Assembly (NCBI RefSeq): GCF_025263265.1
Contig: NZ_CP079870.1
Coordinates: forward strand, 1 to 64,000
Length of the DNA: 64,000 nt
Source of the DNA: Mycobacterium sp. SMC-4
GTDB taxonomy: Bacteria > Actinomycetota > Actinomycetes > Mycobacteriales > Mycobacteriaceae
Direction of reading: 5' to 3'
Part shown: positions 16,782 through 25,028 of the stretch, piece after piece
Numbering within the stretch: position 1 is the stretch's first letter
Layout of the letters: each line of letters starts with the position of its first letter
Made by a program: the position numbers and the translations under genes
Notes under the pieces: model-generated
Seen by the model: the letters and a program-made list of their open reading frames with translations, nothing else
Told to the model about the DNA's origin: nothing
Databases searched by the model: none

Positions 16782-19193
16782 ATGGCGGCGGTAATCGGTA
16801 ATGCAGGGGATGTACAGCGACCGTCAGGACGTGCGTCCTCACTGACCGTGCTGCCGTACTGGCCGTCCATCAGCGAGACAGATTTGCAATCGCTTGCCGA
16901 TGACGAAAGGGCCATGGCGACATCGGTATCCGGCTACGCCGATACGGTGCAAACTGAAATGACTAAGGGTTCGAGCCTGCTAGTTGGTCAAGGAGGCGAA
17001 GCCCGAGTCGGGTTGATGCGCAAAATGGTCAATCACGCCGATGGAGGCGCCAAGCATTTCAAATCGACTGCGACAGCGGCTGATTCATTTCGTGCGATCG
17101 TTTCCGGGTTGAAAACTGACCTCAGCCGCGTCGCCGACGCGGCCGCTGAGGCATGGGACACCGCCCAATCCAGCGGTGGCACATCCGCTGCCGTGTCGGC
17201 CATGGCCCCGTTCAAAGCCGAAGCCGCCAGCCTCTACAGCACCGCACTCGAAGACATCGCCGCCACCCCAGCTGTATTCCCTATCCCCGAAGCGCCAGTC
17301 GGCGAAACACCGGGTACAGGCAACACGACCCAGCCTGTCAGCAATACCGAAGGGAAGGATGAGGAGCGTCCGATCGGAGAGAAACCGGGGGAAGAGACAG
17401 CATCCACCAGCGGCGACAAAGACACTACTGGCGACGACATCGACGCTTTAGACGCCGAGCGTCCGGTTGAGGCCGTCGACGGCCTTGCGACCGGCGATTC
17501 GCCCGCCAAGGATGCCCTTCGCCCAGAAGGGGATATACCAGGCACGATCGGAACCGATCAGGGATTTGCACCCGTTGGGGGGATACCCGCGACGGGCTTG
17601 CCGATGGGGGGCGGTTCAGCCGGCGGGGGTATGCCGTCGGCGGGTTCGGCGATGGGTGGTTTGCGTCCACCGCAGATGCCCGCCGGGCTTAGCAATCCGT
17701 TGGGCAGCGGGGGCAAGTCGCTGTCGGATGCATTTACTTCGCCTGCGTCGGCGGCGGATTCGCTGGGTAGTAGTGGATCGTTGACGAGTGCGGCGTCGAG
17801 CTTCAACTCCGGGTTGGCGTCGGGTATTGGTTCCTCGGGTGCGGTGTCACCGCCTCCGTTGGAGAGGTTCATGGCCCAGCATCCGGGTGCAGCGCCTGCG
17901 GTGGCGGCTCCTGCACCGAGTCCGGGGCAACCGTCGGTGGCGGCTGCCGGTGGCAGTTCTCCAGGCCCTGCTGCGGGGCCGATGGTCGGTGGTGGCGGCG
18001 GTATGCCGATGATGGCGCATCCTCCCGCGGCTGGTTCTGGTGGTGGACCGTTGGCTCCGTTCGTTCCCCCCGGTGGTGGGTCGGCGGCTGGCCCGGCCAC
18101 TGCGGGACCAACAGCTCCCGCGTCGGCGGCGGCCGCGCCAGCGCCTGCTGCCCCATCAGGTCAGCAGGGCGGCGCTGCTCCGGTGATGGCCGGCACGTCG
18201 GGTGCGGCGACAGCGGCCAGCATGCCTGAGCCTGAGGTGAGTGCGGACTTGCTGTTGGCGCGTCAGGTAATCGACGGGTTGGTTCGAGGTACGGATGCCG
18301 CGTGGAACACGATCGATGCCGGATTTGTGAATTGGGCTGTGGCCGTGATTCGTACGCATCTAGGTCCGCAGCTTGTCATTGGCTCTAGCGCTGGTGGCGG
18401 GGTTTATGTTCCTGCTTCGGTGTTTGTTCCGACCACGGCACGGCTGGCGACTATTGATCCGGCGTTGCCGTGGAGCTGGGCGTCGGGCTTTTTGGGTTGG
18501 CGTCGGCCGGCCGATTTGCTCACCGCGCATGCGGATGCATTGTCCGACAGAGTATCTGGGGTTGTGCGCAGCGCGTTGGTGACCACTGCTGAGGGCCCAC
18601 GCCCGTCGGGATGGTCGGATTTCGAGACGGTGACGATGCGGTCGATTCTGCATTCGCCGGGGTCTGCGCCCGTGCCTGATGGTGCCCATCAGCATCGGTT
18701 GGCGACGATTGATCCGGCGCTGGCGCAACAGATTGCGTCGGTCGGTACGGGTCCGGCGTCGATCTCGGTGGCTGCGGTGATCACCCGGAGTGTGGTGGAG
18801 TCGGCGGTGGCCACGGCGGGTGCGGTCGGTCCGGATGGTCCGGTGCGTGGCGCGGATGGACCGATTCATGTTGCCGAGGCGGCCGACCTGGCGTTCTTGA
18901 ATCAACTCAGCCAGGGCGCGGCCGTGGACTGGGATTCTTACGATGCCGAGGTCGCTCAGCGTCACGACAGCAATGCCACCAGTCCGCATATGAACGGTCC
19001 GCTGGATCTCGATTCTTCGGCAGATTCGCTACGGCAGCGTCTTCTGTATATGGCGTTCTACCGGACAGCGCTGATCGCGGAGCTCATTCGTTTCTGGCGA
19101 CAACCGGCGTCGCCGGCGTTGGCCGACATCGTGTACTGCGCGGTAGCAGCGGGGTTCAAGCCCGTCGTTACCTCAACGTTGAACTCAATGTAG
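16782..19193 (+). CDS. Large ESX-associated multidomain protein
   Basis: An 803-aa protein with three parts. Residues 1-165 form a helical WXG/EspC-like domain with a WDTAQSSGG turn. Residues 165-490 are a long disordered linker rich in Gly, Pro, Ala and Met. Residues 490-803 are a globular C-terminal region with a repeated LATIDPAL segment (twice, about 80 residues apart). The C-terminal region vaguely recalls the DUF5631/5632-type domains of Rv3899c-like proteins; I hold that with low confidence. There is no signal peptide, so export would need the ESX machine. It is the largest putative substrate in the block. Confidence 0.55.
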   Translation: MAAVIGNAGDVQRPSGRASSLTVLPYWPSISETDLQSLADDERAMATSVSGYADTVQTEMTKGSSLLVGQGGEARVGLMRKMVNHADGGAKHFKSTATAADSFRAIVSGLKTDLSRVADAAAEAWDTAQSSGGTSAAVSAMAPFKAEAASLYSTALEDIAATPAVFPIPEAPVGETPGTGNTTQPVSNTEGKDEERPIGEKPGEETASTSGDKDTTGDDIDALDAERPVEAVDGLATGDSPAKDALRPEGDIPGTIGTDQGFAPVGGIPATGLPMGGGSAGGGMPSAGSAMGGLRPPQMPAGLSNPLGSGGKSLSDAFTSPASAADSLGSSGSLTSAASSFNSGLASGIGSSGAVSPPPLERFMAQHPGAAPAVAAPAPSPGQPSVAAAGGSSPGPAAGPMVGGGGGMPMMAHPPAAGSGGGPLAPFVPPGGGSAAGPATAGPTAPASAAAAPAPAAPSGQQGGAAPVMAGTSGAATAASMPEPEVSADLLLARQVIDGLVRGTDAAWNTIDAGFVNWAVAVIRTHLGPQLVIGSSAGGGVYVPASVFVPTTARLATIDPALPWSWASGFLGWRRPADLLTAHADALSDRVSGVVRSALVTTAEGPRPSGWSDFETVTMRSILHSPGSAPVPDGAHQHRLATIDPALAQQIASVGTGPASISVAAVITRSVVESAVATAGAVGPDGPVRGADGPIHVAEAADLAFLNQLSQGAAVDWDSYDAEVAQRHDSNATSPHMNGPLDLDSSADSLRQRLLYMAFYRTALIAELIRFWRQPASPALADIVYCAVAAGFKPVVTSTLNSM

Positions 19194-19351
19194 CTGTCGT
19201 GTGGGCCTTGATTCGTGACGTGCCAGATTCTCGGGTCCGCCCGAAGTGGCCGTTGTTGCCGGCCTCACTGTCGGGGGCGCATGAGGGGGTTGGGCGTGGG
19301 GTGGTCAAGGCTTACCCTGGCGCACGCTGTCACACAGTTTTGATCACTGAT

Positions 19352-19382
19352 TGTTCACGTGATTAGTCAATATGTGTAATAT
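19352..19382 (+). promoter_or_regulatory. Promoter with shared motif: TGTTCACGTG, 17-bp spacer, TAATAT
   Basis: The motif TGTTCACGTG begins at 19,352. TTCACG as -35 is followed after exactly 17 bp by TAATAT (19,377-19,382). A start near 19,389 would leave a 42-nt leader before the ATG at 19,431. It lies in a 237-bp gap after the 803-aa gene and is likely the promoter of the operon that continues into the hydrolases and eccB. Confidence 0.6.
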
Positions 19383-19430
19383 GTCTATCAGTGCGTGAGT
19401 GGCGTAGCGGCGTTGGCTGGAAGGGGACCG

Positions 19431-19724
19431 ATGACCAGGCATCTGAGTCAGGATTCGCAGACCGATGAGCTGATGTCGCAGGTGGCGGCGACCGCCATGT
19501 CGTCTCGACGGTCGGTGGTCGTACGCGTGAACGCGATGGGGTTTGTGCGCTATGTGACGTTGAGCAATGAAGCTCGCCAGTGGGATTCGGTCACGCTGAA
19601 CAAGCGGTGCCGGGCGGTAGCGGCGGTGGCTCATGATCGATGGTTGGCCAACCACGGGGTTTCTGATGGGACGTTACCGACGCTGGAAGCGGTTGCCGCT
19701 GCCGAGCGTGCATTGAACTTCTAA
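19431..19724 (+). CDS. YbaB/EbfC-like small protein
   Basis: A 97-aa protein. ATG 19,431 is chosen over a GTG at 19,395 because AAGGGGA lies just upstream and the protein domain starts there. The sequence shows a short helix, then SVVVRVNAMGFVRYVTLSNEARQW, then a long helix with a basic stretch, which is the YbaB arrangement and resembles EspL-type ESX proteins. It is the second of its kind in the window, again placed directly before a large substrate-like gene (19,746). This suggests each large protein has its own YbaB-like partner (inference). Confidence 0.55.
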   Translation: MTRHLSQDSQTDELMSQVAATAMSSRRSVVVRVNAMGFVRYVTLSNEARQWDSVTLNKRCRAVAAVAHDRWLANHGVSDGTLPTLEAVAAAERALNF

Positions 19725-19745
19725 TCGCGTAAGGAGCGATGCATT

Positions 19746-21215
19746 ATGTCGTGGGACGTGTTCGGTTTGGCGATTAACCAGGTCGTGGGGGATGCGTTGA
19801 AGGCGTTCGCGGGGTCGGGTGCTGTTCCGTTGAACACCGGTACTGGAGGCGTTCCGTTTCCGTTGGAGCCTGCGCCGGCTCCTCCTGGTCCGGTTCCGAG
19901 TCCGCCTCCAGCGCCGGATGGTCCGCCTACGACGACCACAACGACACCCGGTCCGCCCGGTGCGCCGACCCCACCGTCGGCGACGCCGCCGCCACCGCCT
20001 CCTCCAGGCGCTCCTGAGGGGGGTGACGGTGGGCCCGCGGCTGAGGCTGCGAAGGAGAATGCTCGCAAGATCGGAATGATGCTGGAGGCTCTTCACGATT
20101 TGGACTCAGCTGGTATCAGCGCCGATGAGATCGCCGCGGCCGGGGAGGCCGGTCGTGCGGAGCTGGAGAAGATCAATACCGATGTGCAGGCGAAGATTAC
20201 CGAGCTGAAAGCCAGCGGCGCTCTGTACACCCCGGAGGGGCAGCAGGCCTTGATGGACTACAGCAAGACGCGGTTGGAAGAAGCGCGTGGGGTCATCGAG
20301 AAGGCCGCAGCTGAGGCTGAGGACAAGGCCAAGGACACCGACAACAACACCAAGGCCTATGAAGGTGTGGGAGGTCAGGGTGGCGGCAGCGCTGACGGCG
20401 GGGCCGGTGGCGGAGAGGCTGGTGGCGGCGGCGCCGAGGACAAGTCGGCTGGTGAGCCTGTGGCGGCTGCTGGGCAGCCCGGTCTGGGTATGGGTGGGAT
20501 GCCCGGCATGGGTATGGGTGGCATTCCTGGGCTCGGTGGTGGCATCCCCGGCTTCGGAGGCGGGGGTTCTCCGTTCGGTGGTGGTGGCGGGCTACCAGGT
20601 GCGGGGTTCGTTGATCCGTTGGCATCGTCGTTGGCGGGGCTCGCCGATCCAGAGCGGGCAGGCCTGGGTTTCAACGACGAGCCGGCCGATGAGCCGGACG
20701 ATAAGGATTCCGAGGGTTCTGAGTTCAAGGACACCGGGAATACGGATGAGGGCGGTGCCGGCGAGGGCACTGACGGCAAGGACGATGCGGGCACGCAACC
20801 GGCGGGTGCCAACGGTGCGCCTGGTGGCGGCGAGCCTGGCGTTGTTCCGCCGGTCGTGGAGCCTCCGAAGTCCACGGAGATCACGTTGCCTAGTGGTGAG
20901 GTGACCGAGGCGCGGTCGCCTGTGGGTGCTGAGGCGGTGCGGGCGGCGTTGGCGGGTTCGTCGGTGTCTGAGTCGTATCAGAAGGCGGGAGTTACGTTGC
21001 CGCCTGCCGGAACTCCGGTGACTGAGCCGATTCCGCCGACGAAGTTGCAGGCCGGTGATGTCGGTATGTGGAAGGACCACCAGGTGATGGCCTTGGGTAA
21101 CGGCAAGGTGCTGGTCTCAGGTCAGGAACAGCCGTTGGAGAGCGTCAGTTCAGGGCCAGACTTCCTGGGCTGGTTCGACCCCACCGCGACAGGTAAGACC
21201 TCGGCAGCGGTGTAG
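19746..21215 (+). CDS. ESX-associated protein with DUF4226-like module and degenerate NlpC/P60 domain
   Basis: A 489-aa protein with an AGGAG site. Residues 1-30 resemble the start of the next two proteins; 30-95 are Pro-rich. At 100-190 comes a helical module (LDSAGISAD ... TPEGQQALMDYSKTRLEEARG) that matches the DUF4226-like module of the two genes downstream. Then come a Gly/Met-rich linker, an acidic linker, and a C-terminal segment (about 385-480) resembling the second half of NlpC/P60 peptidases (LQAGDVGMWKDHQVMALGNGKVL). The His is kept, but the region expected to carry the catalytic Cys has none. It may be an inactive wall-binding relative. Confidence 0.6.
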   Translation: MSWDVFGLAINQVVGDALKAFAGSGAVPLNTGTGGVPFPLEPAPAPPGPVPSPPPAPDGPPTTTTTTPGPPGAPTPPSATPPPPPPPGAPEGGDGGPAAEAAKENARKIGMMLEALHDLDSAGISADEIAAAGEAGRAELEKINTDVQAKITELKASGALYTPEGQQALMDYSKTRLEEARGVIEKAAAEAEDKAKDTDNNTKAYEGVGGQGGGSADGGAGGGEAGGGGAEDKSAGEPVAAAGQPGLGMGGMPGMGMGGIPGLGGGIPGFGGGGSPFGGGGGLPGAGFVDPLASSLAGLADPERAGLGFNDEPADEPDDKDSEGSEFKDTGNTDEGGAGEGTDGKDDAGTQPAGANGAPGGGEPGVVPPVVEPPKSTEITLPSGEVTEARSPVGAEAVRAALAGSSVSESYQKAGVTLPPAGTPVTEPIPPTKLQAGDVGMWKDHQVMALGNGKVLVSGQEQPLESVSSGPDFLGWFDPTATGKTSAAV

Positions 21216-21218
21216 AGC

Positions 21219-21889
21219 ATGTCTGTGGAGACGTTTGTGCGGTCGGCTGGGGGGGTGATGGGTGGTGTGCGCGACGGATTCGGCACCTCGGGCGGCTCGG
21301 CGCTGCTGCCGTTGCCGGCCACCCCGCCACCGGCACCGCCGGCCCAAGCTCCCGGCAGCGGGGGTGCTGCTGAGGGTCAGGAGAACAGTGGGTGGCAGAT
21401 CAGCAATAGGGTTGCCGCCCTTGCCGATCAGGACAACACCGCACACTCCGACTTACAGTCCACCCTGGGGTGCTCCGACGAGCACCAGGGGGAGATGACC
21501 GCGATCATCGATCAGGCTGTTGCTGACGTGCAGTCGATGGGGCTGGCCACCAACACTCCAGAAGGTAAGCGGGCGTTGATCACCGCCATCATGCAGCGGC
21601 TGGAAGAGACCCGCGGGACTGCCGATGCGGGGACCGCTGATGCGGGTACTCATGCGGCCTCGTCGGCGGCGAATGTCGCGGGGTACAACGATATTGGCGG
21701 TGCGCCGCGCGGCCCGTCACCGTTGGCCGGGTTCGGCGGCGCCATGCCCGGGATGGGTGGCGGGATGCCCGGCGGCATGCCAGGTATGGGTGGCGGGATG
21801 CCGGGTATGGGCGGTCTTTCTGCGCTGGGGCAGCCGTTGAGCGCCTTGAGCGGACTGGCCTCCCCGGCCGGACAGACCATCACCAAAGC
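21219..21889 (+). repeat. 671-bp tandem duplication, copy 1
   Basis: The first 671 bp of this gene recur at 22,394-23,064 with the same length. Outside a patch of about 45 bp (near 21,445-21,490) the copies differ at very few positions. They encode the common N-terminal module of two different hydrolases. Confidence 0.95.
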
Positions 21890-22394
21890 GGCTGCATCGG
21901 ACCGCGGGTCGGGGAGTGGGTCTGGGCGAAATGTGTCGTCAGCCGGGCGTATTTCTGTCAAGGATGTTCGGTTTGACCGCGAGAAGTTCCCGGTCGGCCG
22001 GGAGGCCTACAAACGTTATGTGGCCGAGGCGCTCGACGTCATGGGCATCACTGACCCCCAGGCGCGAGAGAACTGGAGTCGGGGCCTCATGACCGCGGCT
22101 GCGCGTGAATCAAGCTTCAATCCGCTGGCCATCAATCTCACAGATTCCAACGCGCACGGTGCCGCCGCGGCTGACGGCTATTTTGGAAACTCGTCGCGGG
22201 GCGGCTTGCAGACGATTCCGACCACGTTCGCCGAAAACCACCAGCCCGGCACCTCGACCAACATTTACGACCCGGTGGCCAACATCAGCGCCGCCATGAA
22301 CTACGTGATGGGTCGATACAACGTCTCCCGTGACGGCAGCGACCTGACAAAGGTAGCTCAGTTCAATCCGGGTTCTGCTGGAGGTGGTTACTGA
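21219..22394 (+). CDS. ESX-associated lytic transglycosylase-like protein
   Basis: A 391-aa protein. Residues 1-225 are an N-terminal module shared almost base for base with the next gene: Pro-rich start, DUF4226-like helices (TPEGKRALITAIMQRLEETRG) and Met/Gly-rich linker. Residues 245-391 form a lysozyme-like SLT domain: AARESSFNPLAIN holds the catalytic Glu (about 296), then GGLQTIPTTFAENHQPG and a NIYDPVANISAAMNYVMGRY tail, as in phage tail lysozymes. It would cut glycan strands outside the membrane. No signal peptide is seen, so ESX export is inferred. The stop overlaps the next ATG (TGATG). Confidence 0.75.
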   Translation: MSVETFVRSAGGVMGGVRDGFGTSGGSALLPLPATPPPAPPAQAPGSGGAAEGQENSGWQISNRVAALADQDNTAHSDLQSTLGCSDEHQGEMTAIIDQAVADVQSMGLATNTPEGKRALITAIMQRLEETRGTADAGTADAGTHAASSAANVAGYNDIGGAPRGPSPLAGFGGAMPGMGGGMPGGMPGMGGGMPGMGGLSALGQPLSALSGLASPAGQTITKAAASDRGSGSGSGRNVSSAGRISVKDVRFDREKFPVGREAYKRYVAEALDVMGITDPQARENWSRGLMTAAARESSFNPLAINLTDSNAHGAAAADGYFGNSSRGGLQTIPTTFAENHQPGTSTNIYDPVANISAAMNYVMGRYNVSRDGSDLTKVAQFNPGSAGGGY

Positions 22395-23064
22395 TGTCTG
22401 TGGAGACGTTTGTGCGGTCGGCTGGGGGGGTGATGGGTGGTGTGCGCGACGGATTCGGCACCTCGGGCGGCTCGGCGCTGCTGCCGTTGCCGGCCACCCC
22501 GCCACCGGCACCGCCGGCCCAAGCTCCCGGCAGCGGGGGTGCTGCTGAGGGTCAGGAGAACAGTGGGTGGCAGATCAGCAATAAGGTTGCCGCCCTTGCC
22601 GATCAGGACAACACGGCGCACTCCGAGCTGGAATCGGCAGCGGGATCGTCAGGGCTGCATCAGGGGGAGATGACCGCGATCATCGATCAGGCTGTTGCTG
22701 ACGTGCAGTCGATGGGGCTGGCCACCAACACTCCAGAAGGTAAGCGGGCGTTGATCACCGCCATCATGCAGCGGCTGGAAGAGACCCGCGGGACTGCCGA
22801 TGCGGGGACCGCTGATGCGGGTACTCATGCGGCCTCGTCGGCGGCGAATGTCGCGGGGTACAACGATATTGGCGGTGCGCCGCGCGGCCCGTCACCGTTG
22901 GCCGGGTTCGGCGGCGCCATGCCCGGGATGGGTGGCGGGATGCCCGGCGGCATGCCAGGTATGGGTGGCGGGATGCCGGGTATGGGCGGTCTTTCTGCGC
23001 TGGGGCAGCCGTTGAGCGCCTTGAGCGGACTGGCCTCCCCGGCCGGACAGACCATCACCAAAGC
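22394..23064 (+). repeat. 671-bp tandem duplication, copy 2
   Basis: Direct copy of 21,219-21,889 at an offset of 1,175 bp with no length difference. It is identical at most positions apart from a patch encoding SELESAAGSSGLHQ in place of SDLQSTLGCSDEHQ. Confidence 0.95.
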
Positions 23065-23482
23065 AGCGTCGACCAAGCCTAGTGGCGGTGCCGATCGCGG
23101 GCTGGATACGAGCGGTCCCGGCCGTGCCAATGAGCGTGGGCTGCAGAAGTACACCAAGCTGATGAACCGGGCTATCAGTGCTGCGTTCCCTGAGATCAAG
23201 GAAATTGGTGGGGTTCGCTCGGATTCGCTGCACTGGCATCCCGACGGGTTGGCCCTGGACATCATGATCCCTAACTGGGATACCCCCGAAGGGCGCCAGC
23301 TCGGCAATGAGGTCGTCAACTTCCTGGTCCGTAATCGCACCGAGCTGGGGTTGGACCACATGATCTGGCGACAGCAGATGATTCAGCCTGATGGAAGCGC
23401 ATCGATGATGGGTGATCGCGGTGGCTCCACGCAGAACCACATGGATCACGTACACGCGGTCTCGATCGGCGGGGGAAGGTAG
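22394..23482 (+). CDS. ESX-associated peptidoglycan hydrolase, M15/ARB_07466-like
   Basis: A 362-aa protein with the same N-terminal module as the preceding gene (residues 1-223) but a different C-terminus. Residues 245-362 contain GGVRSDSLHWHPDGLALDIMI, an IWRQQMI segment and QNHMDHVHAVS, the His/Asp pattern of zinc-dependent M15-like (ARB_07466-type) domains of actinobacterial wall hydrolases. Predicted metal ligands are in HPDGLALD and the last HVH. It would cleave peptide or related wall bonds outside the membrane. eccB begins 3 nt after its stop, tying these hydrolases to the ESX operon. Confidence 0.75.
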   Translation: MSVETFVRSAGGVMGGVRDGFGTSGGSALLPLPATPPPAPPAQAPGSGGAAEGQENSGWQISNKVAALADQDNTAHSELESAAGSSGLHQGEMTAIIDQAVADVQSMGLATNTPEGKRALITAIMQRLEETRGTADAGTADAGTHAASSAANVAGYNDIGGAPRGPSPLAGFGGAMPGMGGGMPGGMPGMGGGMPGMGGLSALGQPLSALSGLASPAGQTITKAASTKPSGGADRGLDTSGPGRANERGLQKYTKLMNRAISAAFPEIKEIGGVRSDSLHWHPDGLALDIMIPNWDTPEGRQLGNEVVNFLVRNRTELGLDHMIWRQQMIQPDGSASMMGDRGGSTQNHMDHVHAVSIGGGR

Positions 23483-23484
23483 AA

Positions 23485-25023
23485 GTGGCGGGATCGAACG
23501 AATCTGAGAAGCAGCGGCCGCCGCGGCGGCGTGGCACCGGGCTGACGTATGCCTCGTTGGAGCAGGTCGCCGCGTGGCGGTTTCTGTGGCATCGGATGGC
23601 GGTCGCGGTGGCTCGACATTCGGTGCGCCTGGTGCACGATCCGTCGAAGAACTACGGGGCGTCGACCCTGGTAGGTGTGGTGATTGCTGCGCTGGCGCTC
23701 GGGGTGTGTTTTGTGTTGGCGTGGCTGCGGCCCGCCGGCCAGATCGGGGAGTCCAAGCTGGTGGCCGATCGCGCCAGTGGGGCACTGTATGTCGATATCG
23801 GCGGAACGATGCACCCAGTCCTGAACTTGGCGTCGGCCCGTCTGATCCTGGGCCAGGATGCGTCTCCCAAGCTAGTACCGATGGCTCAGATCGAGGACCG
23901 TCCGATGGGTCCGATGGTCGGGATCATCGGCGCCCCTAATGACTTGGCTCCGCGCACCCCGCAGACCACCGGGTGGGGTTTGTGCGACAGGCTCGGCTCC
24001 GGTGGACCGCAGAGTAAGCCCTCGGTCACGGTGCTCGCCGGCGACTTGGAGTTGGGTGATTGGTCGCACGAGATGCATTCACCGCAGGCGGTGCTGATGA
24101 ACTATGGCGGCTCGGTGTATCTGGTGACCGATGGCCACCGATCGTCGATCGACCTCGCAGATCGTCCGGTCATGTTGGCACTGGGTATTCAGGCCGGTGG
24201 TGTGCGGCCCGCGCCGATGTCGAAGGCCCTGTTTGAGGCTTTGATTCCTACTGCGCCTTTGCGGGTTCCGGCGGTGCCCAATCCTGGCGGGCCTGTCGGG
24301 TACGCCACGACGCAGCTGCCAGTCGTGTCGGGGTCGGTGGTGCGCTCGGTATCCGCTGATGGGCAGCAGCAGTTCTTTGTGGCCTTGCCTGCCGGCATGC
24401 AGTTGATTCCCGAAACGGTGGCGTTGATGTTGAGCAACGCCGACCCATCTGGTCAGGGCCGGGTGCTTGAAGCGGCACCGCACATAGTTGCTGACGCGCC
24501 GCAGGCGGTGGGCTTCGATGTCTCGAAGTATCCCCGGGGTCCCCTGACATTGTTGGACAAGGCGGTGGAGCCCGTCACGTGCGTGGTGTGGAGCAAGGAC
24601 GCCAATGAGGCGCAGGCCAGCGTAAGGACGGTCTCGGGGCGTCGGCTACCTATCCCGGTCAGTGAGGAGCCCAAGGTGATGCGGATGGTCTCTGGACAGG
24701 CCAACGATGCTGCCGATGCGGTCTATCTGGGCTCCGGTAGCGCGAATTTTGTTCAGGTCACGGGTGTGGAGCCAGACTCGCCGCGTCGTGAGTCGTTGTG
24801 GTGGATAGGCGATACCGGGGTTCGGTTCGGGATTGATGTCGCGGGGCAGGGCAATTCCACACAGCAGGCCTTGGGGTTGAAGGACACGACGCCGACGCGG
24901 GCTCCGTGGACGGTGATCCGATGGCTGCCGGCGGGCCCACTGTTGTCGGAGCAGGCGGCGCGTGTGGAGCGGGACACGGTGATCAACATTCCGGGCCAGC
25001 GGTTGCAGAGCGAGGGGAACTGA
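23485..25023 (+). CDS. eccB: EccB, ESX core membrane protein
   Basis: A 512-aa core subunit of the type VII secretion membrane complex. GTG start at 23,485, 3 nt after the hydrolase gene. Residues 1-56 are cytoplasmic (with WRFLWHRMAVAVARHSVRL, characteristic of EccB), one membrane helix lies at about 58-80, and the rest is the periplasmic domain with repeats around a core (VLNLASARLILG, GWGLCDRLGS with a conserved Cys and a second Cys at VTCVVW). The length agrees with the family (about 480-540). It opens the structural gene cluster and ends 5 nt before the eccCa ATG. Confidence 0.95.
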   Translation: MAGSNESEKQRPPRRRGTGLTYASLEQVAAWRFLWHRMAVAVARHSVRLVHDPSKNYGASTLVGVVIAALALGVCFVLAWLRPAGQIGESKLVADRASGALYVDIGGTMHPVLNLASARLILGQDASPKLVPMAQIEDRPMGPMVGIIGAPNDLAPRTPQTTGWGLCDRLGSGGPQSKPSVTVLAGDLELGDWSHEMHSPQAVLMNYGGSVYLVTDGHRSSIDLADRPVMLALGIQAGGVRPAPMSKALFEALIPTAPLRVPAVPNPGGPVGYATTQLPVVSGSVVRSVSADGQQQFFVALPAGMQLIPETVALMLSNADPSGQGRVLEAAPHIVADAPQAVGFDVSKYPRGPLTLLDKAVEPVTCVVWSKDANEAQASVRTVSGRRLPIPVSEEPKVMRMVSGQANDAADAVYLGSGSANFVQVTGVEPDSPRRESLWWIGDTGVRFGIDVAGQGNSTQQALGLKDTTPTRAPWTVIRWLPAGPLLSEQAARVERDTVINIPGQRLQSEGN

Positions 25024-25028
25024 CCGTA

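Noticed and set aside
24906..25028. Upstream extension of eccCa
   Set aside because: It overlaps the end of eccB in another frame; the EccC N-terminus begins at ATG 25,029 behind GAGGGGA.
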